NCBI GenBank assembly: GCA_001247695.2
Contig: LGRX02010125.1
Coordinates: 1 to 15,530, forward strand
Length of the DNA: 15,530 nucleotides
Source of the DNA: Cymbomonas tetramitiformis
Lineage: Eukaryota > Chlorophyta > Pyramimonadophyceae > Pyramimonadales > Pyramimonadaceae
Direction of reading: 5' to 3'
This document shows positions 1-7,620 of this stretch, piece after piece. Both the position numbers and the translations under genes were made by a program. Under the pieces are notes generated by a model that saw only the letters and a list, made by a program, of their open reading frames with translations, ran no database searches and had not been told where the DNA came from. Numbering within the stretch: the stretch's first letter is position 1; every line of letters begins with the position of its first letter.

Positions 1-255
1 TAACACAACATTCTTAAACGCCCCAACTCCACATTTTCACCATCCCTAACGCAACATTCCCAAAAGCCCCAACTCCACATTTTCAGCAGCCCCAACGCAA
101 CAGTCCCAAACGCCCCAACTCCACATGTTCACCATCCCTAACGCAACATTCTCAAAAGCCCCAACTCCACATCGTCTACAGCCTTAACGCAACATTCCCA
201 AAAGCCCAAACGCCACATTGTCAGCAGCCCCAGCGCGACATTCCCCAAAAGCCCC
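1..255. repeat. 46-bp minisatellite array
   Basis: Five consecutive units begin at 1, 47, 93, 139 and 185, each exactly 46 bp. They follow the pattern TAACGCAACATTCCCAAAAG then CCCCAACTCCACATTTTCA and a short variable end (CCATCCC or GCAGCCC). A sixth, diverging unit starts at 231 and blends into the next array. The array continues off the left edge. ORFs across it are repeat artefacts with no protein-like composition. Confidence 0.95.
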
Positions 256-404
256 AACACAACACGCCCGTACCTACGTGACGTCGTGCCATCAACTACG
301 ATCAACACGCCCGCGTGCCTACGCACGCTGCCATCAACACGCCCGCAGCCCCAGACGCTCAGGCCATCAACTACGAGATCAACACGCCCGCAGCCGCATG
401 CATT
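256..404. repeat. ~44-bp minisatellite, first block
   Basis: This block holds about three degenerate copies of a unit whose core is CATCAACTACGAGATCAACA followed by CGCCCGCAGCCGC. It is the same unit as the large block at 1891-2745. The block ends shortly before the inverted repeat at 422-447, which suggests the array was split by an insertion. Confidence 0.85.
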
Positions 405-421
405 CATTTCCGCTAGAACTC

Positions 422-447
422 AATTAAGACACCCTGGTGTCTTAATT
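422..447. repeat. Inverted repeat copy 1 (CT centre)
   Basis: Perfect 12-bp arms, AATTAAGACACC and GGTGTCTTAATT, flank a 2-bp centre CT. The 20-bp core is TAAGACACCCTGGTGTCTTA at 425-444. It is the first of five copies and lies at the junction between the minisatellite and the inserted segment. Confidence 0.95.
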
Positions 448-802
448 ATAGCACTTGTATTTGGAGCTCCCGACGACTCGTAATTATAAGATAGGTCATA
501 TCCTTCATATACGGCATACCCAAGACACCCCTTTGCGACCTCAAAGTGTAAAATCTAGGAGATTTCGTTGTTTGGTGACCACACGTAACCCCCAAAAAAT
601 GGCAAATTTGTAAAATCGATTTGGGAAATTTTCGCTTTTCCCGAATTTTACACCCGTCGATGCGATTGTGATCACCCCGTAAGTTTAACATACCGCACGC
701 ACATAAGCATCGATATTTGCGCTAAAAACACTTAAAATTACTCCTTAAAACTTTCATAAGGTCACTATTTAACATGCTCCCGCGAGCACACTCAAAATTG
801 TA
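448..802. other. Intervening sequence, no gene seen
   Basis: This is AT-rich single-copy sequence between inverted-repeat copies 1 and 2. The only longer ORF (about 81 codons, minus strand) has no recognisable composition or motif. It may be the body of a small non-autonomous element whose ends are the GGTGTCTTA and TAAGACACC arms at 436-444 and 803-811. Confidence 0.5.
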
Positions 803-822
803 TAAGACACCCTGGTGTCTTA
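803..822. repeat. Inverted repeat copy 2 (CT centre)
   Basis: The 20-bp core TAAGACACCCTGGTGTCTTA is identical to copy 1, including the CT centre. It lies 378 bp from copy 1. Confidence 0.95.
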
Positions 823-1193
823 GACATTCTCGTTTTTAGCAATAATCACATCGCACTCAAGCATTACCACCAAATACGTCTATATGCTACTTTATAGGTA
901 CCGATCTATCCATTAGGATAGTATGCATGTATGTGATGTACTCTGTGGCCTAGTACCTACCGTGCACATCCACGCAGAGTGCACAAATTGCCACGCGCTT
1001 GTTCGCGAGACACAAAAATAGGAGGAAATACACACTGGTGGGGGGTTTATGTTGAATATCATCTACACATCTCATCTTACGGCATCTGAATTTTTTCACA
1101 AGTTGATAAGACACATCAAAGGCTACCTAGAAGCACATTTCACTGCATACACACTATTTCGGAAATTGTGAGCACTTGAATCCCACACAATAG
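823..1193. other. Intervening sequence, no gene seen
   Basis: This is 371 bp of AT-rich sequence between inverted-repeat copies 2 and 3. I see no credible ORF, RNA gene or repeat in it. Its length is close to that of the preceding spacer (355 bp), so the two could be related elements, but I see no clear sequence identity between them. Confidence 0.5.
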
Positions 1194-1213
1194 TAAGACA
1201 CCAGGGTGTCTTA
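1194..1213. repeat. Inverted repeat copy 3 (AG centre)
   Basis: The core is TAAGACACCAGGGTGTCTTA, the same arms as copies 1 and 2 with the centre inverted to AG. The last three plus-strand bases (TTA, 1211-1213) serve as the TAA stop codon of the minus-strand ORF at 1211-1582. Confidence 0.95.
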
Positions 1214-1582
1214 ACACTCTGGGGTGACCTGTTTACGTGTCCCCGAGGTTCTGGACATCTCCCCCACGATCAGACTGCCATCTCCCCCAGGTTCCTGTGT
1301 TGCTCCACCTGCCCCACCCGCAGGTGCCACAGTGTCGAAGACCCGCGTACGTTCAATCAGCTTCAGGTCCGAGGCCCATAGTAGCCGTACGTCACCGTCT
1401 TCGAAGGTGACCGCCCAGCGCTTCGCTGTGTTGTTGACATATTCCCGGTTCGAGATATGGCCGGGGTGACGGGCGTTGCGCCAATCTTCACCATATGTCA
1501 TCTGGGACCATCTCGCCTCTCCTTTCTGGTCAAAAAGCGTAGCTTTTACGGATACTTTGTCCCCAACGCGATAGCGGACCAT
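1211..1582 (-). CDS. Uncharacterised 123-aa protein, Tudor/SH3-like N-terminal half
   Basis: The ORF begins at an ATG at 1582 and encodes 123 residues. The first ~80 residues look like a small beta-barrel chromatin-reader fold: VRYRVGDKVSV near the start, then an aromatic- and charge-rich stretch, then KRWAVTFEDGDVRLLWASDL around residues 53-72. The pattern of hydrophobic residue, G-D-x-V, F-x-D-G-D and W-x-x-D-L is typical of Tudor or agenet-type modules. The remainder (AGGAGGATQEPGGDG and onward) is low-complexity and ends at a TAA supplied by inverted-repeat copy 3, so the original C-terminus may be missing. It lies inside the inserted segment between copies 3 and 4 and may be cargo of a mobile element. 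The Tudor assignment is inference from pattern only. A chance ORF is less likely given the amphipathic, non-repetitive composition. Confidence 0.5.
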   Translation of the reverse strand: MVRYRVGDKVSVKATLFDQKGEARWSQMTYGEDWRNARHPGHISNREYVNNTAKRWAVTFEDGDVRLLWASDLKLIERTRVFDTVAPAGGAGGATQEPGGDGSLIVGEMSRTSGTRKQVTPEC

Positions 1583-1690
1583 TTTGTTTGAAGGGGAAGC
1601 CGCGGAAATACACGACGAAGAACGTCAAATGCACTGTTATGTTAACAATCCCACAATAGAATAACTGCCACCCATGCAACCGTAATCGCG

Positions 1691-1704
1691 CGCGCGATCG
1701 CGCG
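1691..1704. repeat. 14-bp GC palindrome
   Basis: CGCGCGATCGCGCG is a perfect palindrome inside a CG-repeat run, next to an AT-rich stretch (1730-1800) upstream of the 1211-1582 ORF. Function unknown. Confidence 0.6.
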
Positions 1705-1824
1705 AACGGCCTCGATCGACCCAACCATATTTTTTTTCATATTTTTTCGGTGATATAGTTAATATATAAACACATGTTTATACACATATAGTTTATTTCA
1801 TATTTTTAAGACCCCCCGCAAATT

Positions 1825-1841
1825 TAAGACACCAGGGTGTC
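1825..1841. repeat. Inverted repeat copy 4 (AG centre, truncated right arm)
   Basis: TAAGACACCAGGGTGTC is followed by CAAAAC instead of TTA, so the outer 3 bp of the right arm are lost. The inner 14 bp (1828-1841) still form a 6-bp-arm palindrome. Confidence 0.85.
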
Positions 1842-1854
1842 CAAAACCCCCTGT

Positions 1855-1872
1855 TAAGACACCCTGGTGTCC
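1855..1872. repeat. Inverted repeat copy 5 (CT centre, truncated right arm)
   Basis: TAAGACACCCTGGTGTCC has the intact left arm and a right arm lacking TTA. Copies 4 and 5 are only 30 bp apart and have opposite centres. The minisatellite resumes within 20 bp, so this copy marks the right edge of the inserted segment. Confidence 0.85.
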
Positions 1873-1890
1873 ATAGCTCTATTGGAAATT

Positions 1891-2745
1891 CAGCCATCAA
1901 CTACGAGATCAACGCGCACCACTGCCGCATGCATTCGCCCATCAACTACGAGATCAACGCGCACCACCGCATCCACTCAGCCATCAACTACGAGGTCAAC
2001 ACGCCACCACACAACGCCTTCCAACCATCAACTACGAGGTCAACACGCCCATAGCCGCATCCGTTCAACCATCAACTACGAGGTCAACACGCCCGAAGGA
2101 GAACCCCCGCTCAGCCATCCATCCAGGTTCACCACGCCCGCAGCCGCAGACGGCCAGCCATCAACTACGAGATCAACACGCCCGCGGCCGCAAACGGTCA
2201 GCCATCAACTATGAGATCGGCACGCCCGCAGCCGCCGACGGTCAACCATCAGCTACAAAGTCGACACGTCCGCAGGCGCAACAGCGGACGGTCAGCCATC
2301 AACGACGAGATCAACACGCCCACAACTGCAGCCGCTCAGCCACTGGAATCACAGAGATCAACACGCCCACAGCCGCGCAGCCGCTCGTAGCCACCGAACT
2401 ACGAGATAAACACGCCCAAACAGCCGCAGCCGCTCAGCCACCGAACTACGAGATCGTAATTACGCCCACAGCCGCAGCCGCTCAGCCACTGAACTACGAG
2501 ATCAACACGCCCACAGCCGCAGCCGCTAGCCACTGAACTACGAGAGCAACACGCCCACAGCCGCAGCCGTCAGCCACGAACTACGAGATCAACACGCCCA
2601 CAGCCGCAGCCGCTCAGCCATTGAACTACGAGATCAACACGCCCAAAGTCGCATCCGCTCAACCACTGACTACGATATCAACACGCCACCACCACAGCCA
2701 TTCAGCCATCAACTACGAAATCTACGCACCCGCAGCCGCAATCAC
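1891..2745. repeat. ~44-bp minisatellite, main block (about 20 copies)
   Basis: The CTACGAG landmark of the unit occurs at 1901, 1946, 1988, 2032, 2076, 2165, 2209 and onward, with spacings of 42-45 bp (and 89 bp where one landmark is mutated). A typical unit reads CATCAACTACGAGATCAACA then CGCCCGCAGCCGCAGACGGT. Copies degrade toward both ends. In-frame readings give S/T/R-rich or INYEINTP-like repeats, but frames shift between units, so I read it as non-coding tandem repeat. Confidence 0.93.
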
Positions 2746-2845
2746 ACGTCAGCATCAACAATCACGCTCATGTCACCACGCCACAACCACTTCTTGTCTT
2801 GCCAGCTGATGTCTCCCAATCCATACGCCATCAGCTGGGGGGGGG

Positions 2846-3016
2846 ATATATTTAAAAAACTTGCCCTCCAATGCCACACCCACATCTCAAACCCAAAATC
2901 CCTCACAACACCCCACACTCAACCACAGCAGAGATACACCGCCATTTCAGCACCCAGCAATACCCCCACGCCCCGCCAGCCCCTACATTGCCGCCCCTTG
3001 TTCATAATCGCGACAG
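2846..3016 (+). repeat. 171-bp direct repeat, left copy
   Basis: It runs from ATATATTTAAAAAACTTGCC to TTCATAATCGCGACAG and matches 4951-5121 at a constant offset of 2105 bp with three substitutions and no indels (about 98% identity). It is strongly C-rich on this strand. It does not start with TG or end with CA, so a classic LTR is not supported. Flanking bases differ immediately on both sides, which fixes the boundaries. Confidence 0.95.
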
Positions 3017-4046
3017 CTGTCACAACTATGAACACGCTTAGAAGGGGTCCCTCGGGCACCCCTGAAAGGCCTGTCAGACCCCCCATATTTAGTCACGCTA
3101 CCGCAGCCCATGTCAGACCCCACCGCATTTGCCCCCATCGCGCCCGTCTCAGCCGTCAGCAAACGCCCCAACCATGACCCCTTTTTCAGTAAATGTCATT
3201 CCCCCCTCAGTCACGGTCCTACCCCAGTTCATTGTCCGCTCGAGCGCCCGGAGCATATCACGTTCACCCTCCAGCTCAGATCTCCCTCCCAGTATAAATC
3301 ATGCACGACGCCTCGCCAAGCGCTACATCGACGTCGCCGCGACCAGCCCGTGCCGATCCGCGAGCACCGCAGAGCGTCAAGCACGACATCACGCGAAGTG
3401 ACATCACGACATGACCACACATGACGTCTCGGCGATGCATGACAGGGCAAACGCAAGCGCGCGTGGACACCAAACGCCGCTGTCACTGGGAACCAATGGT
3501 CACAGGGCACCCGAAACGACAATGGCATTCACGGACTTCCACTATGCTCGCTTGAGTATTTAGCTAGCTCCTGCTTTCGAAAAGGGATAGCCGAACCTTT
3601 CAAAACCATTCTGCGGTATAGTGATAGTTGCCTCTTGTGGCCTAGTATTAAATGTGATATTTGCATACATATACTTCGAATCCACATGAGAGCTTTGTCA
3701 CTAGCAGTTTGTAAGAGTCTGGTTCGGATCCTCAGAGTGCCGGCACGCCACTCTGATGTATGTGCGAAGTCGTGCCGTTGTGCTTGTTTTATCTGTGAAT
3801 TGCCCCATGTGTTGCTCGTTTGCCCTTCTGCTTTTCATGCTTCTATCTGAGCCTGAATCTACAGTCTGCGAACACAAGGTAGACCCGCGCCCGTTTTGCG
3901 AATCCACGAGCCGGCTCGGCAAAAGCGCGTTGCCTCCTGGCATGTTTTACGTGGCTCAGCAACAGACACGCATACAGTATCCCCGTTCCGCAGCGCTGGA
4001 GATCCGCAGCTGTCCGAAAACGTTCGCGAATTCAGAACACGCTCGT
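3017..4046. other. Segment between direct repeats, no gene identified
   Basis: This is about 1 kb of mixed sequence. The left part (to about 3530) is C-rich with overlapping ORFs of about 90-100 codons on both strands, none with recognisable features. A TATAAAT at 3295-3301 is isolated. The right part (3530-4046) is balanced in composition. Some motifs resembling the satellite to the right (GCGAATCCACGAGCCGGCTC near 3897) suggest more decayed monomers. No RNA gene seen. Confidence 0.5.
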
Positions 4047-4946
4047 GAATTCTCACAGAGGGGCATTTTACCCGTTGAGCGCGTAGCGGCGAGATAGCCC
4101 GGAGCTGCGTTTATCGTAAATTCACACCCGCGACGGCGAACCGTTTCAGGCACCCTCAGCAGTATTCACGTGTGTGCACGGTGCGCTCGGCCTTTTTGTG
4201 CCATATTTTGCACCATCTGCCATGCGAATTCGAACCTCGCAGGGCTTGCTTGCCGATTATGCTCGAACCGGCGTATGTGACCGGCGTTTGGGAATGCACA
4301 ACCGTAGCCGCGCTAACTCGAGCCGTGACACCTGACTTTTGCTGTTTGACGAGGTTGTAGCCGAACCCATGTTTTCCCCGCAGTTCGTATGTTGTTTACC
4401 TTTGTGAATTCGACCTGCGCAGGCTGTGGCAACGTTGAATTCCCCGAACGGACCTGTGTGACAGGTTGTGGGAATTCACGGCTTACGGCGCGCCAGCTCG
4501 AGTCCAAACACCTGACTGCAACCTTTTGACAGCATTGCAGCCGAATGTTTTTCCTTCAGTTTTTATTGTGTTTGTATTTGTGAATTCGACCCATGTGGGC
4601 GTTGGCAGCGGTGAATTCCCCGACGGGCCTGTATGACAGGTTGTGGGAATTCATGGTTGGCGACGCGCCAGCTCGGGTCTGGACACCTGACCCATGCCTG
4701 TTTGCCATGCGTGTGCTCGAAGCACGCCTTTGCCCGCAGTTTCTTTCATAATTTTCGACGTGAACTCGTGCTTGGCTACTCGAAGGGCACCAACTAGGCC
4801 TTGTGGCAGGTTGGGGGCATTCACCGCAGGAGCCGCTCGTGCCGCGACCTGGGCGCACGACACGCGAGCCGCAGTGAATGCCCAATTGCAAAGTGTTGTT
4901 TTGTTCTGCTGGAACGGTATCACCTAACAGGGTGCCGAACCTCTTC
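4047..4946 (+). repeat. Degenerate ~178-bp tandem satellite, about 5 monomers
   Basis: Monomer starts can be set on GAATTC at 4047, 4226, 4406 and 4582 and on GAACTC at 4762, giving spacings of 179, 180, 176 and 180 bp. Secondary landmarks keep the same register: GGGAATTCA at 4470-4478 and 4645-4653 (GGGAATGCA near 4290), CACCTGAC in three consecutive monomers, and GACAGGTTGTGGGAATTCA in the two best ones. The 4406 and 4582 monomers are the most alike. The array stops within a few bases of the second 171-bp direct repeat. Confidence 0.85.
4815..4889. repeat. Imperfect inverted repeat in last satellite monomer
   Basis: GGGCATTCACCGC (about 4815-4827) pairs with GCAGTGAATGCCC (about 4871-4883) with one mismatch, and nearby GCTCGTG/CACGCGAGC can extend the pairing. 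It may form a hairpin. No function assigned. Confidence 0.5.
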
Positions 4947-4950
4947 GTGA

Positions 4951-5121
4951 ATATATTTAAAAAACTTGCCCTCCAATGCCACACCCACATCTCAAACCCA
5001 AAATCCCTCACAACACCCCACACTCAACCACTGCAGAGATACACCGCCATTTTAGCACCCAGCAATACCCCCACGCCCCGCCAGCCCCTACATTTCCGCC
5101 CCTTGTTCATAATCGCGACAG
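4951..5121 (+). repeat. 171-bp direct repeat, right copy
   Basis: Partner of 2846-3016 with three substitutions. Together the copies delimit a 2,276-bp unit (2846-5121). The right boundary coincides with the start of a 21-bp repeat cluster. Confidence 0.95.
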
Positions 5122-5190
5122 AGTCTCTCCACAATATCGTGGAGTCTCTCCACAATATACTGGAGAGACTCCACTATATTGTGGAGTCTG
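5121..5190. repeat. 21-bp repeats, two direct and one inverted
   Basis: GAGTCTCTCCACAATAT occurs at 5121-5137 and again at 5142-5158 (21-bp period), followed by an inverted copy in GGAGAGACTCCACTATATTG. The arms GGAGTCTCTCCA (5141-5152) and TGGAGAGACTCC (5161-5172) form a perfect 12-bp stem with an 8-nt loop. It begins at the last base of the 171-bp repeat. Confidence 0.9.
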
Positions 5191-5285
5191 TGTTAGATAT
5201 ATATTTTCAACTATATATCGGGCTACGGTCAGAATGCTTTCACTTTCGGTATTTTGACTAAGTGTTGTATAACATATTGAAAGCT

Positions 5286-5297
5286 CGGCTTAAGCCG
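5286..5297. repeat. 12-bp palindrome
   Basis: CGGCTTAAGCCG is a perfect palindrome in the non-coding stretch upstream of the Gag ORF. It is too short to interpret. Confidence 0.6.
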
Positions 5298-5310
5298 GAA
5301 ACCCTAAACC

Positions 5311-5374
5311 TGTGACACCCGTGCTATACGGAGTACTAGTATTGACAGAGGATAGTGACACACGGTGTGTCACA
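5311..5374. repeat. 64-bp segment with TG...CA inverted ends; internal palindrome
   Basis: It starts TGTGACAC and ends GTGTCACA, an exact 8-bp inverted pair. At its right end GTGACACAC (5355-5363) and GTGTGTCAC (5365-5373) form a palindrome around a single G. TG...CA termini with short inverted ends upstream of a Gag ORF could be a remnant of an LTR, but 64 bp is far too short for a full LTR and I see no primer-binding site downstream. Confidence 0.35.
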
Positions 5375-5566
5375 TCCAGCACACCACCCTGTACTGTTGC
5401 GAAGGAAATGTTAGGGTGGAGCAGGTATAGTTGTTCGGAACACACATCATCTCAAACGGTGGAAACATTTTTTTAGCGGGGGCCTGTGCTCTTGGCCAGG
5501 GCGGTCCCAATTTCTAGCTAGCACTACACACGGAAGGCTACTTTGCCTGACACACAGATCTTGTAG
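5375..5566. other. Leader region upstream of Gag, no gene seen
   Basis: This is non-coding sequence between the palindromic segment and the open Gag frame. I did not find a match to a common tRNA-complementary primer site beginning with TGG near the left end. Confidence 0.4.
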
Positions 5567-6811
5567 TGGTGCTATGACACAGAACCAGATGCTCCAGAAA
5601 ATCCATGCACAGAGGATTTTGCACCGCCCATATTTACATATCCAGATGACAATCATGTACTCCCAGCATCCACAGTTCCTTCAGTACCTACTCCTAAGGT
5701 GAAAATGAATACACCAAAGGAATATAAGGTTGGACAAGATGCAGAAGTCTGGATAGAGACGGTGGATAGGTATTTCGAGTTCACCTACCCGGGAGCAACA
5801 GGCAAGGACCTGATTACAGTTTTCCTCACATTTCTTCAGAACAATGACAGACACTTCTTTCATGTTGTGGCACAATCACCAACAGCCACATATGCAGAAG
5901 TCAGGACCACGTTCCTTCGACAGTTTGGAAACCCACATAAGCAGTCAGTAGCCAAAAGACATTTGATGGCACTGCAGCAGGGTAATCAGACATTTTCAGA
6001 CTATCTGCGGACATTCACATCACTGGCCTCACTGGCATCAGTCAATCTGGAGGATGTCCTGATAAAGGATCGATTTGTCACAAACATGGACTCAGATCTC
6101 AGACAGCAGTTCCACCTCAGATTCCTCACAGAAACTGAGAGGAGTAGCCTTTCGTGGGCACAAACCACACAGGTACTGCTCGACTTGAACTTTGTAGTTG
6201 ATTCGAAGCGGTCAGAGACCCTGCAATGCTATAGGGGCCAAAAGGAGCAGTCAGGTGGTCCAGCCAAGAAGGATCAGGATTCCAAAGGCCGTGGCAACAA
6301 GCCATACGACCGCAGCAATCAGAATCAGTCCAATCAGGATTCCCAGAAAAAGAAAGGGAAAGGCAAAGGATCAGGCAAAGGCAAAGGAAAAGGAAAAGGA
6401 AAAGGATCAGCAACTTTTTCTTCTTCTTCTTCCCAGTCCTGTGACCGATGTGGTCGTACAAATCACAGCAAGAAGGATTGCTTCGCAGTGAAGACAGAGG
6501 ATGGACAACCCATAAAAGGCAATCCTCCAGCTCAGAGTCCTTATTATATTCGAGGACAGAAAGGAGGACAGCAGCAACAGAATAATCAGGGTGGCAAAAG
6601 TGAGTCTAACAAGCTCCTAAAAACAGTCAACACCCTGGTTAAGGAGCTTAAGAATCAGCAGAGCATCAATGCAGCAATTGCACAACCAGCTCCAGCTCCA
6701 GCTTCAGCTCCAGCTCCAGCTTCAGCTCCAGCTCCAGCATCAGCTCCAGCTCCTCAGGGAAACTCCCCGGGTACTGCACAGGTACCAGTGATGAGAGCAC
6801 CCCGGGGATAG
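5567..6811 (+). CDS. Retrotransposon Gag polyprotein (nucleocapsid with CCHC knuckle)
   Basis: Structural capsid/nucleocapsid protein of an LTR retrotransposon, most like Ty3/gypsy-type Gag. From the first in-frame ATG (5705) it has 368 residues. The frame is open upstream to 5567 without an ATG, and that part looks coding (acidic, proline-rich, ending VPSVPTPKVK), so the true N-terminus is lost, spliced or shifted. Residues ~14-150 form a retrotransposon-gag capsid domain (WIETVDRYFEF near residue 16, FLRQFGNP, then SDYLRTFTSL). A Lys/Gly-rich basic tract (~215-235) and a Ser run lead to the zinc knuckle C246-x2-C249-x4-H254-x4-C259. A short helical segment (NKLLKTVNTLVKELKNQQ) and an Ala/Pro repeat close the protein. 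It stops at TAG; no protease, reverse transcriptase, RNase H or integrase motif follows, so this is a truncated or non-autonomous element. The retroelement assignment is firm; the clade is inference. Confidence 0.88.
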   Translation, partial: WCYDTEPDAPENPCTEDFAPPIFTYPDDNHVLPASTVPSVPTPKVKMNTPKEYKVGQDAEVWIETVDRYFEFTYPGATGKDLITVFLTFLQNNDRHFFHVVAQSPTATYAEVRTTFLRQFGNPHKQSVAKRHLMALQQGNQTFSDYLRTFTSLASLASVNLEDVLIKDRFVTNMDSDLRQQFHLRFLTETERSSLSWAQTTQVLLDLNFVVDSKRSETLQCYRGQKEQSGGPAKKDQDSKGRGNKPYDRSNQNQSNQDSQKKKGKGKGSGKGKGKGKGKGSATFSSSSSQSCDRCGRTNHSKKDCFAVKTEDGQPIKGNPPAQSPYYIRGQKGGQQQQNNQGGKSESNKLLKTVNTLVKELKNQQSINAAIAQPAPAPASAPAPASAPAPASAPAPQGNSPGTAQVPVMRAPRG

Positions 6812-6819
6812 ATTATTAG

Positions 6820-7416
6820 CCTGAACATGCCACTGAAGCAAGTGGCCGGGTTGAGAGTATCTCAGAAGGAGTCCTTTCTAGTCTTGTGCCAGGGAACACT
6901 GGCCATGTCAAGCCGTTCGATTGGTATATTGTATTTATACCCAATGGGGCAGTGCAATGGAAATGGGCTCGAAAGGGGACTCCCGAGCCATTGACTGCGT
7001 ACTTTGGGGAGCGAAAGCCTGAGCTCGATTATAGCTGGCAGCATATTATCGCCCATCCTTCTAACAGACTATTGGGGATGGGTGAACCAGTATGCATGTT
7101 TTTAGACGGTGTTTTTCTGTTACTATTCTCGGTTTATAGACGACGGGTGACCTGCCACGTCATCATAACGCGCAGTGTAATGCAGACACGTGGTAGCCAC
7201 GTAGGTTGCGATATGCGTTTATGCGGTACGGTATGCCTTCATTATGCGGTTTGCCATTGTGGTTCGAGTGATCATCGAGCAATCGACGGAGAGAGATATC
7301 TTTTTGGATTGGGTGTGTTCATAAACACAAGCCCCGCGTCAAAAAACGCGGCTATACAACTATCATCACACGGGTATTGTTGCATGAACGGTGTCTATTC
7401 GTTTAATTACAAGTAG
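6820..7416 (+). CDS. Unidentified ORF downstream of Gag
   Basis: This frame lies -1 relative to Gag and is open from just after a TAG at 6817-6819; it has no ATG before about residue 80. The first ~110 codons read like real protein (VPGNTGHVKPFDWYIVFIPN, then QWKWARKGTPEPLTAYFGER, then LDYSWQHIIAHPSNRLLGMG). After about 7110 the composition becomes Cys/Arg-rich and less convincing, so the coding part probably ends or has an intron there. It could be a degraded start of a pol-type frame, or an exon of a host gene into which the retroelement inserted. I do not recognise a family. Confidence 0.3.
   Translation, partial: PEHATEASGRVESISEGVLSSLVPGNTGHVKPFDWYIVFIPNGAVQWKWARKGTPEPLTAYFGERKPELDYSWQHIIAHPSNRLLGMGEPVCMFLDGVFLLLFSVYRRRVTCHVIITRSVMQTRGSHVGCDMRLCGTVCLHYAVCHCGSSDHRAIDGERYLFGLGVFINTSPASKNAAIQLSSHGYCCMNGVYSFNYK
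7334..7351. repeat. GC hairpin
   Basis: CCGCGT and ACGCGG form a 6-bp stem around the loop CAAAAA. Isolated; the role is unknown. Confidence 0.45.
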
Positions 7417-7443
7417 AATGTTTGCTAGTATTAGTAGTGTTGC

Positions 7444-7466
7444 AATATATATATATATATATATAT
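7444..7466. repeat. (AT)n microsatellite
   Basis: About 11 AT dinucleotides between TGCA and TGTCG, in the gene-poor gap between the unidentified ORF and the small-gene cluster. Confidence 0.9.
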
Positions 7467-7620
7467 GTCGCAAAAGCCATAAGTCAGCAACCAATGCTTG
7501 GTCGTACAACATATCATAGCGTTACAACTATTACATTGCAAAGTACGTAAGTTACTACCAGGCAAGAGATCTCGAATTAGTTCATTCCACGCCTTTCAGG
7601 CGCCGGAAAGTAATGGTCTA

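Noticed and set aside
1..404. CRISPR-like regular repeats at 1-404 and 1891-2745
   Set aside because: Units are contiguous head-to-tail minisatellite copies with variation spread through the unit; there are no unique spacers, and the context is eukaryotic.
1867..2214. Repeat-rich protein (PSTTRSTR or INYEINTP readings)
   Set aside because: The frame changes between units because unit length is not a constant multiple of three. It is a by-product of the 44-bp minisatellite.
3721..3731. tRNA B-box-like GGTTCGGATCC
   Set aside because: No A box, anticodon arm or acceptor stem can be built around it.
2846..5121. 171-bp repeats as LTRs of a retrotransposon
   Set aside because: No TG/CA termini, no primer-binding site or polypurine tract recognised and no retroelement coding sequence between them. 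The Gag ORF lies outside.
5301..5311. Telomere-like AACCCTAAACC
   Set aside because: Only one CCCTAAA unit, with no tandem copies.
6800..6811. Programmed -1 frameshift from Gag to the downstream ORF
   Set aside because: No proper slippery heptamer is in register at the Gag end, and the -1 frame meets a TAG at 6817-6819.
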